62,138 nucleotides of DNA from NCBI GenBank assembly GCA_039821555.1, contig JBCBNX010000018.1:11255-73392 (forward strand), given 5' to 3'. Positions 35,146-43,580 of this stretch are shown piece after piece. Position numbers and translations under genes: made by a program. The stretch comes from Bacteroidota bacterium. Lineage in GTDB: Bacteria; Bacteroidota; Rhodothermia; Rhodothermales; Rubricoccaceae. The notes beneath the pieces are model-generated. The model ran no database searches, was not told the origin of the DNA, and saw only the letters and a program-made list of their open reading frames with translations. The stretch's first letter is position 1. Each line of letters begins with the position of its first letter.

Positions 35146-36522
35146 CTAGGTGGCCCGTGCCTCGATCTCGGCGCGGACGCGGTCGGCCTCGGCTTGCAGG
35201 GCCGCGCTCACGGCGACGGGGTACGGCTCGCCGCTGGCCTCGTCGCCAATCCGGTGCAGCCGCGCGGGGAGCCGGCCGAGGAGCGTCTGCGCACGCTCGC
35301 GGATCGTGGCGAGCGACTCGCGGCCCGCTTCGGTGTGCTCGCCGTCGCGCATGACCTCGCGCAGCAGCAGCGTGCCGTCCAGGTTCCCGCTTTCGAGGGC
35401 TTCGCCGTCGCGGATGACGGTGTCGCCTGCGAGCGTGCCATCGCCGTCGGTGCGTCGGACGACCTGCTTGCGACCTGGGAACGTGCCCTTGTTCGTGGCG
35501 AGCTTCATGCGCCCGCGGCCGTCGTACTCCGCGAGCTTGTAGACGGTATCCAGCGTCGGGGCGTCCTGCGACTGCCCCATCCGCGTGCCGACGCCGAAGC
35601 CGTCGAGCGGCGCGCCATCGGCGAGGAGGTCCATGATCTTGTACTCGTCGAGGCTACTGGAGGCGAGGAGCCTCACGTCGGTCAGCCCCGCGTCGTCGAG
35701 CAGGCCGCGGGCACCCTTGGCGAGTGCGCTGAGGTCGCCCGAGTCGAGGCGGAGCGCGCCAATCTGGAGGCTCTCGGTCTGGACGAGGTCGATTACCCGG
35801 CGGACACCGCGCAGCGTGTCGTAGGTGTCCACGAGCACCGTCGTGCCGGGATAGAGGCCCGCGAACGCGCGGAAGGCCGCGCCTTGGTCCTCGTGCGCCT
35901 CGATGTAGCTGTGCGCCATCGTGCCCGTGACCGGGATGCCGTAGACGCGCCCTGCTTCCACGTTGCTCGTCGCCTCGACGCCCGCGATGTACATCGCCCG
36001 CGCGCCCTTCATTGTCGCGTCGGTGCCGTCCATGCGCCGCATCCCAAAGTCGGCGACGGTGCGCCCCTGCGCCGCGCGCACCACACGGGCCGCCTTCGTG
36101 GCGATCATCGTCTGGACGCTGATCTGGTTGATGAGAAACGACTCGACGAGTTGCGCCTCCGGCAGCGGCGCGGTGACTTCGAGGAGCGGCGCGTTCGGGA
36201 AGACAGGCGTCCCCTCGGCCACGGCGCGGACGGAGCCCGTGAAGCGGAAGTCGGCCAGCCACGCGAGGAAGTCGTCCTGGAATTGCGGTAGCGTGGCGAG
36301 GTAGGCGAGCGCTTCGTCGGTGAAGCAGACCGTTTCGAGGTAGCGCAGGACGCTGTCGAGGCCGCAGGCGAGGAAATAGGTCCGCGTCGGCGGCAGGCGG
36401 CGGATGAAGAGGTCGAACGTGGCAGGCGCGGTGAGGCCCTCGTGCCAGTAGGCCTGCACCATCGTGAGTTGGTAGAGGTCGGTCACGAGCGCGGCCCGCG
36501 CGTCGTCAATCCAGGGCGTCAT
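35146..36522 (-). CDS. pncB: Nicotinate phosphoribosyltransferase
   Basis: 458 aa. N-terminal LVTDLYQLTMVQAYW, FDLFIRRLPPTRTYF; RMDGTDATMKGARAMYIAG and the active-site AHSYIEAHEDQG; LRLDSGDLSAL and FGVGTRMGQSQDAPTLDTVYKL in the barrel. It converts nicotinate and PRPP to nicotinate mononucleotide. pncA lies directly upstream on the same strand, so the two give the nicotinamide to NaMN salvage branch, although a hairpin repeat separates them. Confidence 0.95.
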   Translation of the reverse strand: MTPWIDDARAALVTDLYQLTMVQAYWHEGLTAPATFDLFIRRLPPTRTYFLACGLDSVLRYLETVCFTDEALAYLATLPQFQDDFLAWLADFRFTGSVRAVAEGTPVFPNAPLLEVTAPLPEAQLVESFLINQISVQTMIATKAARVVRAAQGRTVADFGMRRMDGTDATMKGARAMYIAGVEATSNVEAGRVYGIPVTGTMAHSYIEAHEDQGAAFRAFAGLYPGTTVLVDTYDTLRGVRRVIDLVQTESLQIGALRLDSGDLSALAKGARGLLDDAGLTDVRLLASSSLDEYKIMDLLADGAPLDGFGVGTRMGQSQDAPTLDTVYKLAEYDGRGRMKLATNKGTFPGRKQVVRRTDGDGTLAGDTVIRDGEALESGNLDGTLLLREVMRDGEHTEAGRESLATIRERAQTLLGRLPARLHRIGDEASGEPYPVAVSAALQAEADRVRAEIEARAT

Positions 36523-36576
36523 GAAGAAGGGGCGGTCGTTGAATGTGTCTGCAGATGAAGGACGCTTCTAGCCAAT

Positions 36577-36665
36577 TCGGCTCCCCCGTCCTGCGTCGTC
36601 TCCGCGTTGCACGCTCCGCTCCTCGGACTGTCCCTCTCGGGGACGAGGGGGACAGCTTGCGCGCC
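36577..36665. repeat. Hairpin repeat, copy 2, between pncA and pncB
   Basis: Direct copy of 35022-35110 with an imperfect version of the hairpin (36628-36655). It lies between the pncA stop and the pncB start and may uncouple their expression. Confidence 0.7.
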
Positions 36666-36729
36666 GTTGCAGGCGTGCAAGCGGGGGGAGGAGGACCTGA
36701 CTTGATGCGAACGTGGCGGCGTAGAGGAA

Positions 36730-37356
36730 TCACAGCCCCGTTGCGCGCGCGTCGAGGGCCGCGGGGTCGTCCCCGTCGGGCAGCACAGCGCCAGCGTCAG
36801 CCATCTCGGCGAGCGCGGTGGCGCTGGTGTCAGGCGTGATGCCGCGCATGCCGTCGGGGACGAGGTGGACAGCGAAGCCTTCCGCGAGCGCGTCGAGGGC
36901 GGTGGCACGAACGCAGTAGTCGGTCGCGAGGCCGCCTACCCACACACGGCGAGCATCGGCGGCTCGGAGTTGCGCGGCGAGGTCGGTTGTGTCGAAGCCC
37001 GAATACGCCTCAGCGGCGGCCGTCGTGGCTTTGCTGACGATGGGCGCGTCGTCCGGGACGTGAAGGTCGGGGTGAAACGCGGCGCCCTCGGTGCCTTGGA
37101 CGCAGTGCGGCGGCCACGGCCCGCCCTGCCCGACGAACGAGGTGTGGTCGGCTGGGTGCCAGTCGCGGGTGAAGAAGACGGGCACGCCGCGCGCCTCGGC
37201 CTGCTCGACCCAGCGGTTCAGCACCGGCACGACGGCGTCGCCCTCCGGGACGGCGAGCGCGCCGCCGGGGCAGAAGTCGCGCTGCACGTCCACGACGACG
37301 AGCGCATCGCCCGGCTGGAGCGGGATGGGGTCGGAGGCATCGGCGAAAACAGACAT
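36730..37356 (-). CDS. pncA: Nicotinamidase
   Basis: 208 aa from ATG 37356. Cys-hydrolase triad D23 (VVDVQRDF), K109 (IVSKAT), C148 (TDYCVRATALDA) and metal ligands D65, H67, H71 (RDWHPADH). It deamidates nicotinamide to nicotinate for pncB downstream. The upstream region is shared with divergent tdk. Confidence 0.95.
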   Translation of the reverse strand: MSVFADASDPIPLQPGDALVVVDVQRDFCPGGALAVPEGDAVVPVLNRWVEQAEARGVPVFFTRDWHPADHTSFVGQGGPWPPHCVQGTEGAAFHPDLHVPDDAPIVSKATTAAAEAYSGFDTTDLAAQLRAADARRVWVGGLATDYCVRATALDALAEGFAVHLVPDGMRGITPDTSATALAEMADAGAVLPDGDDPAALDARATGL

Positions 37357-37440
37357 GAGCGGCCAGCAGCGATGGAGCGAGGGGATGCGAGGCTCGTTCA
37401 ATGTCCGAGCGATCAACGAAGCTCCCTGCACCTCTGCTGA

Positions 37441-37504
37441 AACACCGCCGCACCGTAACACGGCCGCACTGCTCCGCTGCAACACGGCCGCACCGCCACA
37501 CTCT
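37441..37504 (+). repeat. Eight-unit octamer array upstream of thymidine kinase start
   Basis: Eight 8-bp units in perfect phase: AACACCGC, CGCACCGT, AACACGGC, CGCACTGC, TCCGCTGC, AACACGGC, CGCACCGC, CACACTCT, ending 10 bp before the tdk ATG. Longest copy of the NNCACCGC family in the window. Confidence 0.88.
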
Positions 37505-37514
37505 ATCTTCCCGC

Positions 37515-38147
37515 ATGGAACCGCACGTCTATCATCCCTTCGCCGACGGCGAGCGCGTCGGCTGGATCGAGGTCATCTGCGGGTCGATGTTCTCGGGCAA
37601 GACCGAGGAGTTGATCCGGCGGCTGCGCCGCGCCCGCATCGCACGGCAGCGCGTCGAGGTGTTCAAGCCTGCCGTGGACACGCGCTACGCGGAGGACCAC
37701 GTCGTCTCGCACGACGCGCGGCAGATCCCGTCGGTCCGCGTCGAGAAGGCCGAGGATATCCTTCGCCACGCCGAGGACGCCGACGTGGTCGGCATCGACG
37801 AGGCGCAGTTCTTCGGGCCCGACCTCGTGGCCGTCGCCGAGCACCTGGCGCGCAAAGGCCGCCGCGTCCTCATTGCCGGGCTCGACCAGGACTACCTCGG
37901 CCGCCCCTTCGAGCCGATCCCGCAGCTCCTCGCCGTGGCCGAGCACGTCACGAAGCTGCATGCCATCTGCGCCGTCTGCGGCGCGCCCGCCAACCACTCG
38001 CAGCGCCTCGTGCCCGAGGGCAGCCGCGTGCTGCTCGGCGAGAAGGAGGCCTACGAGCCGCGCTGCCGCCGCCACTTCGTCCCCGGCGGCCCCGACGCGC
38101 AGCAACTTCGCCTCGACGACAACGTCCAGGAGGTCGTGCGCCGCTAG
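37515..38147 (+). CDS. tdk: Thymidine kinase
   Basis: 210 aa. P-loop GSMFSGKTEEL, lasso/Walker region GIDEAQFF, and the zinc lasso Cys pairs (CAVCG and the later PRCRRHF). Phosphorylates thymidine in the salvage pathway. Normal length for bacterial type II TK. Confidence 0.95.
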   Translation: MEPHVYHPFADGERVGWIEVICGSMFSGKTEELIRRLRRARIARQRVEVFKPAVDTRYAEDHVVSHDARQIPSVRVEKAEDILRHAEDADVVGIDEAQFFGPDLVAVAEHLARKGRRVLIAGLDQDYLGRPFEPIPQLLAVAEHVTKLHAICAVCGAPANHSQRLVPEGSRVLLGEKEAYEPRCRRHFVPGGPDAQQLRLDDNVQEVVRR

Positions 38148-38182
38148 CCGGAGCGCTCGGTACCCCCTAGCCTCCACGCCCC

Positions 38183-38608
38183 GTGAAGCAGTCCCTCGTC
38201 CATGTTGCCCTCGTCGTCCGCGACTACGACGAGGCGCTCGCCTTCTTCTGCGACACGCTGCACTTCGACCTCGTGGAGGACGTACCCATTCCGGAGCAGA
38301 GCAAGCGTTGGGTCGTGGTAGCGCCGCCCGGCTCCGCCGGCACCAACATTCTCCTCGCGCGCCCCTCGAACACGGAGCAGGAGGCCTGCATCGGCAACCA
38401 GACCGGCGGCCGGGTCACGTTCTTCCTGAACACCGACGACTTCTGGCGTGACTACCGCCAGATGGTGGCCGACGGCGTCCGTTTCGTGCGGGAGCCGAAA
38501 GAGCAACCCTATGGACTGGTGGCCGTCTTCGAAGACCTCTATGGCAACCTCTGGGACCTCTTGCAGATGAACGAGGGCCACCCTGCGCTTCGCGGTCGAA
38601 CGACCTAG
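38183..38608 (+). CDS. VOC (glyoxalase/bleomycin-resistance-fold) family protein
   Basis: 141 aa from GTG 38183. VOC beta-alpha-beta-beta-beta units: HVALVVRDYDEALAFFCDTLHFDLVED and VAVFEDLYGNLWDLLQ, with metal ligand candidates H8 and E at FEDLYGN. Substrate unknown. 35 bp after tdk, so it may be cotranscribed. Confidence 0.85.
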   Translation: MKQSLVHVALVVRDYDEALAFFCDTLHFDLVEDVPIPEQSKRWVVVAPPGSAGTNILLARPSNTEQEACIGNQTGGRVTFFLNTDDFWRDYRQMVADGVRFVREPKEQPYGLVAVFEDLYGNLWDLLQMNEGHPALRGRTT

Positions 38609-38658
38609 CGCACGTCTCGCCGGAACCTGCCCGGCCCGTTTCGTCTTTCCACCCCGCT

Positions 38659-39165
38659 ATGGTGTCGATGCCGCTCTCGCAGATCCTTCTTCAGTTCGTG
38701 GTCATCCTGGCCGTCGGGTTCGGGCTGCTCGGCTTGCGCGCGCTCCTCCGCGGCGACCTCGGCGTGCTGGGCGTGGCGAACGGCGAGAAGCCGCGCTTCA
38801 CCAACAAGCGGCAGCAGATGTGGGAGAAGTACCGCGCCAAGGAGCGGCTGGCCCGCGAGATCCGCGCCCGCCAGCGCGAGGCCGAGGCCTACCGCACGAT
38901 GTTTCAGGAGCGCGAAGCCGAGGAGGAGGCTGCGCTGCCCCCGGAGATCCGCCACCTGGAGACGTTCGCGCTCCACCGCGCCACGCTCCAACTCGACGGC
39001 GAGGTCACCGAGACGAGCATCAAGGCGGCCTACAAGCAGCGCGTACGCGAGTATCACCCGGACCTCGTCGTCAACCTCGGGTGCAAGCTCCAAGACCTCG
39101 CCGAGGACGAAACGAAGCGCATCAACGAAGCCTACGCCTTCTTCCGGCAGCACCTCGACTTCTAG
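38659..39165 (+). CDS. Membrane-anchored J-domain protein
   Basis: 168 aa. N-terminal membrane helix (ILLQFVVILAVGFGLLGL), a charged helical linker (EKYRAKERLAREIRARQREAEAYR), and a C-terminal J domain with intact HPD (REYHPDLVVNL) followed by AYAFFRQ. Domain order (anchor then J) resembles membrane-tethered DnaJ-like proteins that recruit DnaK to the envelope. No partner gene is adjacent. Confidence 0.85.
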   Translation: MVSMPLSQILLQFVVILAVGFGLLGLRALLRGDLGVLGVANGEKPRFTNKRQQMWEKYRAKERLAREIRARQREAEAYRTMFQEREAEEEAALPPEIRHLETFALHRATLQLDGEVTETSIKAAYKQRVREYHPDLVVNLGCKLQDLAEDETKRINEAYAFFRQHLDF

Positions 39166-39506
39166 CGCGACTGCGACCGGACGCGACTGCGACCGGACGC
39201 GGCGGCTGTCAGGCACGTCAGCTATCTGGCACGGGCATCGCTGCACATGACCGCGCTACAGAGGAGGACCCGACGGTAGTGCCTGCGGCATAGAGGCCAG
39301 GCGTTCACCTTTGGCTGCCGCAAGCGCAGGGCTATCCTCCCAGGTTGGGCTTTGGTTTTTTTAGGCTTCGTCGCTTTTTTCTGGCGAGGCGTGATGGGAT
39401 ACGCCCCGCGTTCTCGTAATTGCTGGAGACGGCGTGCGGCGTCGGTTTCCACGCACAGCGCCGGTCACGCCACGGCCTTCCAACGATTCGCTGTCGCTCT
39501 TTCCCT
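39166..39506. other. Intergenic region with a 16-bp tandem duplication and T tracts
   Basis: Two exact copies of gcgactgcgaccggac (39167-39182, 39183-39198) start right after the J-protein stop. Seven Ts at about 39356 follow a weak stem (ccca/tggg), a possible terminator. No ORF is credible. Confidence 0.5.
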
Positions 39507-39893
39507 ATGCGTCGTCCTACGCTTCTGGCACGCCTCGCCACGTTCACGATCGCCGTCTGTGTCATGGCTGGCGCGGTTACTCTGGGCGGCTGCCAGGCCG
39601 CTACCGAATCCACTACGGCCTCCCCTAACCCCATGGACAAGATGGACGCCGCGCTCCGGCAGCAGATCGCTGCGGCAGCCCCGGACACCACCCTCGACGC
39701 GTTTGTGTTGGTGGAGGGCATCACTGCCGACGACGCACGCTCGCAGATCGCCGACGCCGGTCTAACTATCCGCATGGTCAGCGGGACCATCCTGACCGTG
39801 GCAGGCCAACCAGACGCGCTCCGCCGTGCTGCCGCGTTCCCGTGGGTGCAGCGGATGGAAGGAAGCCTCAGCCGCCCCGCGTACGGGTCCTGA
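39507..39893 (+). CDS. Lipoprotein resembling a stand-alone subtilase propeptide
   Basis: 128 aa from ATG 39507, chosen because it begins the lipoprotein signal ending TLGGC. The mature part (LDAFVLVEGITADDARSQIA, LTIRMVSGTILTVAGQPDALRR, FPWVQRMEGS) follows the strand/helix order of the prodomain in the next gene (VRTVVGNVAVVRAPSGALVPLAR...VRFVEAA). The S8 protease starts 44 bp downstream. It could chaperone or inhibit that protease, as stand-alone I9-type inhibitors do. This homology is judged by eye. Confidence 0.75.
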   Translation: MRRPTLLARLATFTIAVCVMAGAVTLGGCQAATESTTASPNPMDKMDAALRQQIAAAAPDTTLDAFVLVEGITADDARSQIADAGLTIRMVSGTILTVAGQPDALRRAAAFPWVQRMEGSLSRPAYGS

Positions 39894-39937
39894 GCTACGT
39901 GTGCCAGACTCGACCTCACTCTTTAGCCCTCAGATCC

Positions 39938-42790
39938 ATGTTGCTACCTCCGCTTGCACGGGCATACGCCCGCCTCGCCTTCGGGCTGAGCCTCGTTCTC
40001 GCGTTCAGCCTCGCGCTCAGCACCGTCTCGGCCCAGTCGCCGCTTCAGGAAACCCTGCGCGGCGTCGCGCCCGTCGAGAAGGGCGCGCTCACGCTATCGT
40101 CCTCGGCGACCGACCTCGCCGAGGCCCCGTGGGCCGCCGTCCTCGACCCTGCGCTTCGGCCGCTCGCAGCAGCGGAGGAGGCTCGCCGCACCACGGGGCG
40201 CTACCCAGCAGCCTGGCAGCCTGAGGCCTTCACCCAGAACCTCGCGGCGACCGTCCAGGCAGACGGCCAGGTGCTCCTCGACCTCCTCGTGGAGGCACGC
40301 GCGCCTGCCGCGCTCGGCGCGGTGCCAGGCGTCGAGGTCCGCACGGTGGTGGGCAATGTGGCCGTAGTCCGTGCCCCGTCCGGCGCACTCGTGCCGCTTG
40401 CGCGCCGCGACGGCGTCCGCTTCGTAGAGGCCGCTCGTCTCCGCAGCACCCTCAACGATGCTGGACGCGCCGACATCCGCGCCGACATCGTGCACCAGGG
40501 CGGGGGCGGACTTCCCCAAGCCTACCGCGGGCGTGGCGTCGTCGTGGGCGTCCTGGACTCCGGCATCGACGTCACCCACCCCGACTTCTTCGACGCGGGC
40601 GGCACGCGCCTGCGCTCGCTCCTGGAGTTCACGCAGGGCGGCGGGCAGGTTGAATGGACCAAGGCGCAGATCGACGCCAACCCCAGCGGTGTCACGCAGC
40701 AGGACGGCGATGGCGGCCAGGGCCACGGCACGCACGTGATGGGCACCGCCGCTGGCAATGGCGGCTTCTCAGCAAACCAGACGGGCATCGCGCCCGAGTC
40801 TGACCTCGTCTTCGTCAAGGGCATCCGCAGCCCCACCAGCACCGGCGGCTTCTCCGACGCCGACGTGATCGCAGGCGTGGACTACATGTTCCGCGCCGCC
40901 GGGAGCCAGCCCGCCGTCGTCAACCTGAGCCTCGGCGGCAACTTCGGCCCGCTCGATGGCACCTCGCTCTACGAGCAGTCGCTCAGCGGCCTCACCGGCG
41001 AGGGCCGCGTGATCGTCGCGGCGGCTGGCAACTCAGGATTCCAGCTGATCCACGCCGGCGACCAGACGCAGGCCAACGTGCTCAACGAGACGCTCCTCTT
41101 CGCCAACGACCCGAGCATTGCCCTCGCGAGCATGTGGTACGATTCCGGGACGCTCACCGAGTTCTACATCGGGGCTTATACGCTCGACGCGTTCGGCGAA
41201 CTCGTCTACCTCGGCGAGGTCGGCGTCAACGCCGGGCAGGTGCTCGACGGAGGCAACGGCCAGCCGCTCCCCTTCGTCGTCGACGGCGTCACCCTCGGGT
41301 CCGTCGTGATCGATGCCCAGACCACGCAGGACCCGCGCAACGGCGATGGCAACGTGATCTTCGGCATCTTCGGCGACCCCCAGAACGGCATCGATGTCAG
41401 CCAGACGATCTGGACCATCCTCAGCGTCGGCCCGTCGGGCGGCCGGATGGACATGTGGGCGCTGAGCGGTTCCGAGTTCTTCGGCGGCGTCGTCGGCTTC
41501 CCCAGCATCAACGAGATGCCGGGCAACACCATGATGACGATGGGGTCGCCGTCGACGGCGCGCGACGTGATCGCGGTAGGCTCCTACGTCACCCGGAACC
41601 GCTGGGTAGATATCGACGGCGTCGCCCGGGACTGGCTCAACCCCAGCCCCGACCGGGACCCGAACAGCCCGCCCGTGATCCCGGCCATCGGGCAGCGCTC
41701 CTACTTCAGCAGCCTGGGGCCCACCCGCGACGGTCGCGTCACGCCCGACATCGCCGCGCCTGGGGAGTTGATCTTCTCGTCGATGTCGTCGGCGCTGAAC
41801 GTGGGGGTGGGCGTGCAGCGTCACGAGATCCTGCAGGGCGGGGGCTACAAGAGCCTGCAGGGCACCAGCATGGCATCCCCGCACGTCGCCGGCACGATCG
41901 CGCTCATGCTGGAGGTGGACCCCACGCTCACGCCTGCGGAGGCCCGCGAGATCATCCAGGCCACGGCACGAAGCGACGGCTTCACGGGCAGCGTTCCGAA
42001 CAACGGCGTCGGGGCCGGCAAGCTCGACGCGCTCGCCGCCGTGCAGGAGACGATCCGGCGCAACGGTGGCAGCGGCGGCGGTGGGACGAGCGTGGCCGAG
42101 GCCGAACCCAACAACACCATCCCGACGGCGCAACCGCTCGGCGGCAGCACACCCATCACCGTAGCGGGGTTCATCGAGTCCAGCGACAACGGGGACGTCA
42201 CAGTTAACTACCAGGGCGGTGTCGTCGATGACTTCGAGGACCTCTTCCGCGTCAGCACGACCACCACGGGACTCACGCTCACCCTGAGCGACTACACACA
42301 GGATCTCGACCTCGTCCTCCTCGAGGAGGACAACGGAGGCCTCGCCATCGTCGACCTCTCCGCCTCCGTCGACGCGACAGAGTCGATCTCGGCGCCAGCG
42401 CTGGCGCCGGGGACGTACTACGTTGGCGTGTCGTTCTACGACGGCGAGGGGCAGAGCGGCACCTCGCCCTACCGGCTCGTCGTGGACGGCGGCTCGCCGG
42501 TGGATGCCGAGGACGAAGCCACGGTCGCTTCGCTGGCGCTCCACTCCACCTACCCCAACCCGGTCTCGGCCAGCACGACGATCGGCTTCGAACTGCCTGA
42601 GGCTGCCCCTGTGAAGCTCGTCGTGTACGACATGCTCGGCCGTGAGGTCGCGACGGTGCTCGACGGCCCCATGAGCGCCGGGTCGCACGCCACGCCGTTT
42701 GATGCCTCGCGGCTGGCCAGTGGGGTCTATGTCTACCGGCTCCGCGCTGGAGACGAGACCCGAACGCGCTCCTTCGTGGTGACGCGGTAG
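39938..42790 (+). CDS. Secreted subtilisin-family protease with T9SS sorting domain
   Basis: 950 aa from ATG 39938 (signal peptide ending STVSAQ). Prodomain about 100-165, then S8 catalytic D207 (VLDSGIDVTHPDF), H263 (GHGTHVMG) and S644 (GTSMASPHVAG) with a large insert between His and Ser. Next comes a pre-peptidase C-terminal-like domain (PNNTIPTAQPL...LVLLEEDNGG), then the sorting domain (STYPNPVSAS, VVYDMLGREVATVLDG). Secreted across the outer membrane by T9SS. A strong hairpin follows the stop. Confidence 0.93.
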   Translation: MLLPPLARAYARLAFGLSLVLAFSLALSTVSAQSPLQETLRGVAPVEKGALTLSSSATDLAEAPWAAVLDPALRPLAAAEEARRTTGRYPAAWQPEAFTQNLAATVQADGQVLLDLLVEARAPAALGAVPGVEVRTVVGNVAVVRAPSGALVPLARRDGVRFVEAARLRSTLNDAGRADIRADIVHQGGGGLPQAYRGRGVVVGVLDSGIDVTHPDFFDAGGTRLRSLLEFTQGGGQVEWTKAQIDANPSGVTQQDGDGGQGHGTHVMGTAAGNGGFSANQTGIAPESDLVFVKGIRSPTSTGGFSDADVIAGVDYMFRAAGSQPAVVNLSLGGNFGPLDGTSLYEQSLSGLTGEGRVIVAAAGNSGFQLIHAGDQTQANVLNETLLFANDPSIALASMWYDSGTLTEFYIGAYTLDAFGELVYLGEVGVNAGQVLDGGNGQPLPFVVDGVTLGSVVIDAQTTQDPRNGDGNVIFGIFGDPQNGIDVSQTIWTILSVGPSGGRMDMWALSGSEFFGGVVGFPSINEMPGNTMMTMGSPSTARDVIAVGSYVTRNRWVDIDGVARDWLNPSPDRDPNSPPVIPAIGQRSYFSSLGPTRDGRVTPDIAAPGELIFSSMSSALNVGVGVQRHEILQGGGYKSLQGTSMASPHVAGTIALMLEVDPTLTPAEAREIIQATARSDGFTGSVPNNGVGAGKLDALAAVQETIRRNGGSGGGGTSVAEAEPNNTIPTAQPLGGSTPITVAGFIESSDNGDVTVNYQGGVVDDFEDLFRVSTTTTGLTLTLSDYTQDLDLVLLEEDNGGLAIVDLSASVDATESISAPALAPGTYYVGVSFYDGEGQSGTSPYRLVVDGGSPVDAEDEATVASLALHSTYPNPVSASTTIGFELPEAAPVKLVVYDMLGREVATVLDGPMSAGSHATPFDASRLASGVYVYRLRAGDETRTRSFVVTR

Positions 42791-42805
42791 GCCTCCAGCC
42801 AAATC

Positions 42806-42842
42806 GCACGGCTGGGGAGGCTGTGGCGCTCCCCAGCCGTGC
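42806..42842 (+). terminator. 14-bp hairpin after T9SS subtilase
   Basis: gcacggctggggag (42806-42819) pairs perfectly with ctccccagccgtgc (42829-42842), loop of 9, then a T/G-rich run (aggttggttgtccc). Probable intrinsic terminator. Confidence 0.75.
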
Positions 42843-42950
42843 AGGTTGGTTGTCCCTTGCCCCGGTGACCCACGAGACGCTTCAAACAATGGAAGGGCCA
42901 GCGCGTCGAGCTGCGCTGACCCTTCGCGGGACGTCGGGGGAGTTGGGCGT

Positions 42951-43193
42951 CTACGCTGTCGCCTGCATGCGCATGGCTGCGAGGAGGTCGGCGACCTCAG
43001 CGGGCGTCGGGAGCGGCTCGTCGGTCGCGTCGAGGACGAAGCGGGCGAGCGCGTCGCGCTCCCCGGTCGTGGCGTCGGTGTCGTCGAGCAGCGCGCCGAA
43101 CTCGGCCCAGCGGGCCTCGGTGATCTGACCGGCTACGTAGCGCAGAAACAGGAGCGAAAGGGCAGGGCGAGCTGCATGAACGGAGGGAGTCAT
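42951..43193 (-). CDS. Hypothetical protein (80 aa)
   Basis: Helical small protein (LSLLFLRYVAGQITEARWAEF, ERDALARFVLDATDEPLPTPAEVADLLAAM). No signal peptide or known family. Codon use resembles neighbouring genes. It lies alone between two hairpins. Confidence 0.55.
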   Translation of the reverse strand: MTPSVHAARPALSLLFLRYVAGQITEARWAEFGALLDDTDATTGERDALARFVLDATDEPLPTPAEVADLLAAMRMQATA

Positions 43194-43580
43194 GGGGGTG
43201 AAGGCCGAATGAAGGGGGACCGTATTCCCCTGTTGTCAAGATGCGTGCCAATACACCCTCCCCGCCACTGCCGAGTGCATGCGAACGCCCGGGAGCTTCG
43301 ACAGGCGGCCTCAGCGGCCGTGGGACTTCCCTCTTTGCGATCGACAACGCGGAGGCGCACGCCCGATTGACCTTCCGAATGTGCGGGCGGCCTCGTACTT
43401 TTTCCCCAGCGTCGTCCACAACGAGGTTACCTCGTTGACTTTGCGGCGACGCAGGCCTCCCGGCATCCACTCACCGGACGTTTCCGGCCTCCGCGCCACG
43501 CTCGCTTACCACCCGAGCGTGGCGCTTTCTGTGCGGGCTCAGGCCCGGCTGTCAGCGCGTTGGCGGCTCACTGTGGCGCC
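43194..43580. other. Intergenic region with a 12-bp hairpin
   Basis: gcgccacgctcg (43493-43504) pairs perfectly with cgagcgtggcgc (43514-43525), followed on plus by TTT. It sits 56 bp beyond the kinase stop and probably terminates it, although the T tract is on the other strand. Nothing else recognised in this 387-bp stretch. Confidence 0.55.
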
